A stretch of 64,000 bases of DNA from Carya illinoinensis (Eukaryota; Streptophyta; Magnoliopsida; Fagales; Juglandaceae), in contig NC_056755.1 of assembly GCF_018687715.1 (NCBI RefSeq), positions 25,002,501 through 25,066,500 of the forward strand. The letters run 5' to 3'. Under the pieces are notes generated by a model. The model did no database searches. It was not told the origin of the DNA and was given only the letters and a program-made list of their open reading frames with translations. The translations under genes were made by a program, and so were the position numbers. Numbering within the stretch: the stretch's first letter is position 1; every line of letters begins with the position of its first letter. Shown here one piece after another: positions 62,817 through 64,000 of the stretch.

Positions 62817-64000
62817 TTGATCCAGCACATTTCGACAAAAGGAATGTCAATGGAACAGACAAGTCACTGCCAATCGCCACCTGCGCGCACCTCCATGTGC
62901 ATTGCAACTAATCGGCCCAAAGCCAACGCCCTTTACACCATTTTCTCAAGGGAAATCTCATCAAATGCGTCCATGATTAAAGGCTTACAGCTCATTTCTA
63001 GCACTGAACGAATTGACTCGAATAAACCTATCTTTTCTATCACTGTTCCAATTGTAGCCCCCATTCAGCATACAAACGGTTTCCCTCAAGCCAAAGAAGT
63101 GCCACGCGCCCCACATGTTCTCATCTCACCATGGTTGAGCTTCTAACTTGAGTTGAGGGCATTAATCAACTCACAAGTCAATAGTCATTTCTAAACCGTG
63201 TTTTCAGGTTAATTTCCTTTTTAATTCTTTCCTAGCTTATATATGTGGACCTTACGACTTCTATTCTTGCTCTTTATCAATCTAAGAGTGAGTTAGTGGA
63301 TTGGAATTGATCCACGACATTTCCGTTGAAGGAATGTCATTCCAACACCCAAGTCCCCGCCAATCGCCGCCTTGGTGCACATCCATGTGCATTGCAACTA
63401 ATCAGCCCCTAACCCATGCCTTTTATATTATTTTCTCAAGTGAAATCTCATGAAATGCCTCCCACCTTAACCCTTCCAGCTCATTACTAGAAATGGACGG
63501 ATTGGCCCCGAACAAACCCGCCTTTTCTTTCGTTCTTCCAATCGCAGCCCACATAAGCCCCACCATCGGTTTCCATCGAGCCCAAGAAGTGCCACATGTC
63601 CTTCATGACCACAACCTGCCATTGTGAAGGTTTTAACTTAAGTTGACAGCATTAACAAACTGACAGGTGATTAGTCGTCTCTAAACGATGTTTTGAGCTT
63701 AATTTTCTTATTAATTCATTCTCGCCTTTTTTATACGGACCTTATGACTTTTATTGTTGTTTTTCATCATTCATAGAGTGAATTAGTGGATTAGAATTGA
63801 TCCAACACATTTCAATAGATGGAATACAATCCCACGTAGGTGCACCTGCATGTGCATTGGAACTAATCAGCCCAAAGCCTCTTAAACCATTTTCTCAAGG
63901 GCAATCTCACATCACATCCATCCCTCATTAGCACTCCTGGTTCGTTTCAGGCGTTGGACGAATTGGCTCGAAGAAAACCGTCTTTTCATGAATTCTTGCG
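62817..64000 (+). repeat. Unit 44, partial (truncated by window end)
   Basis: Full A (62817-63306), full B (63307-63796) and the first 204 bp of C (63797-64000). Private GTCACTGCC, AAAGGCTTAC and GCCACGCGCC in A, GTTGACAGC in B, CATTAGCACTCC in C. Confidence 0.97.

Larger units (their letters stand above)
1..64000 (+). repeat. Satellite DNA array, 1431-bp unit, head to tail
   Basis: The same 1431-bp sequence recurs from end to end: the junction TTGATCCAGCACATTTCG is found 44 times, at intervals of 1431 bp in 37 of 43 cases and of 1426, 1430 or 1432 bp in the rest. Every copy is in the same orientation; strand naming is arbitrary. Each unit contains three homologous monomers, A (490 bp), B (490 bp) and C (451 bp). 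No inserted element, inversion or non-repeat stretch is visible and both window ends cut through a unit, so the full array is longer. Such structure is typical of eukaryotic centromeric, pericentromeric or subtelomeric heterochromatin; which of these applies cannot be seen here. I do not recognise the family. Confidence 0.98.

Noticed and set aside
1290..63146. A 109-codon (or 83-codon) open frame in monomer A of every full unit, for example 12737-13066
   Set aside because: It recurs only because the satellite recurs. Most copies start at TTG, five are broken by TAG at codon 14, most differences between copies change the amino acid, no domain is recognisable, and no promoter or splice structure is evident. 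The equivalent frames in B and C are closed.
1..64000. CRISPR array or other prokaryotic repeat
   Set aside because: The repeat unit is 1431 bp with no short direct repeats separated by unique spacers, and there are no cas-like genes.
1..64000. rDNA or 5S gene array
   Set aside because: Unit size would fit some 5S-type clusters, but no 5S, 18S or 28S conserved motifs are present and there is no T-run terminator after a Pol III gene.

Overview
The whole 64 kb window is one uninterrupted head-to-tail satellite DNA array. I see no credible protein-coding gene, tRNA, rRNA, CRISPR array, transposon insertion or unique DNA. The repeating unit is 1431 bp. There are 43 complete units (1290-62816), flanked by a partial unit at each end (1-1289 and 62817-64000), so the array continues beyond both window edges. 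All units lie in the same orientation.

Each 1431-bp unit consists of three diverged but clearly homologous monomers: A (490 bp), B (490 bp) and C (451 bp). All begin with TTGATCCA followed by a CACATTTC-like block and share several conserved blocks. C is shorter mainly because it lacks about 25 bp near its start and about 6 bp a little further in. The 1431-bp unit is therefore already a three-monomer higher-order repeat. Unit length is almost invariant: only six of 43 units depart from 1431 bp (units 5, 16, 21, 33, 34 and 37), by 1-5 bp.

Shared single-base variants show a further layer whose period changes along the array. Units 2-6 are loosely related singles. Units 7-12 are three copies of a 2-unit repeat (2862 bp). 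Units 17-27 mix 5-unit (about 7.15 kb) and 2-unit copies. Units 27-38 follow a 4-unit period (5724 bp). Units 39-42 are a near-perfect 2-unit tandem duplication. This is the pattern expected from repeated unequal crossover or segmental amplification plus gene conversion. The left end, especially unit 6, carries more private variants than the right.

The organism cannot be identified from the sequence. Tens of kilobases of highly homogenised satellite with nested higher-order structure indicate a eukaryote. Several variants are C-to-T or G-to-A changes at CG sites and some at CHG sites, which would suit a heavily methylated plant genome, but this is inference. Location (centromeric, pericentromeric, subtelomeric knob) is not determined. 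Open frames of up to 109 codons recur once per unit only because the repeat recurs; five are broken by the same stop and most of the between-copy changes alter the protein, so I do not call them genes. Unit numbering 0-44 in this answer runs from left to right.
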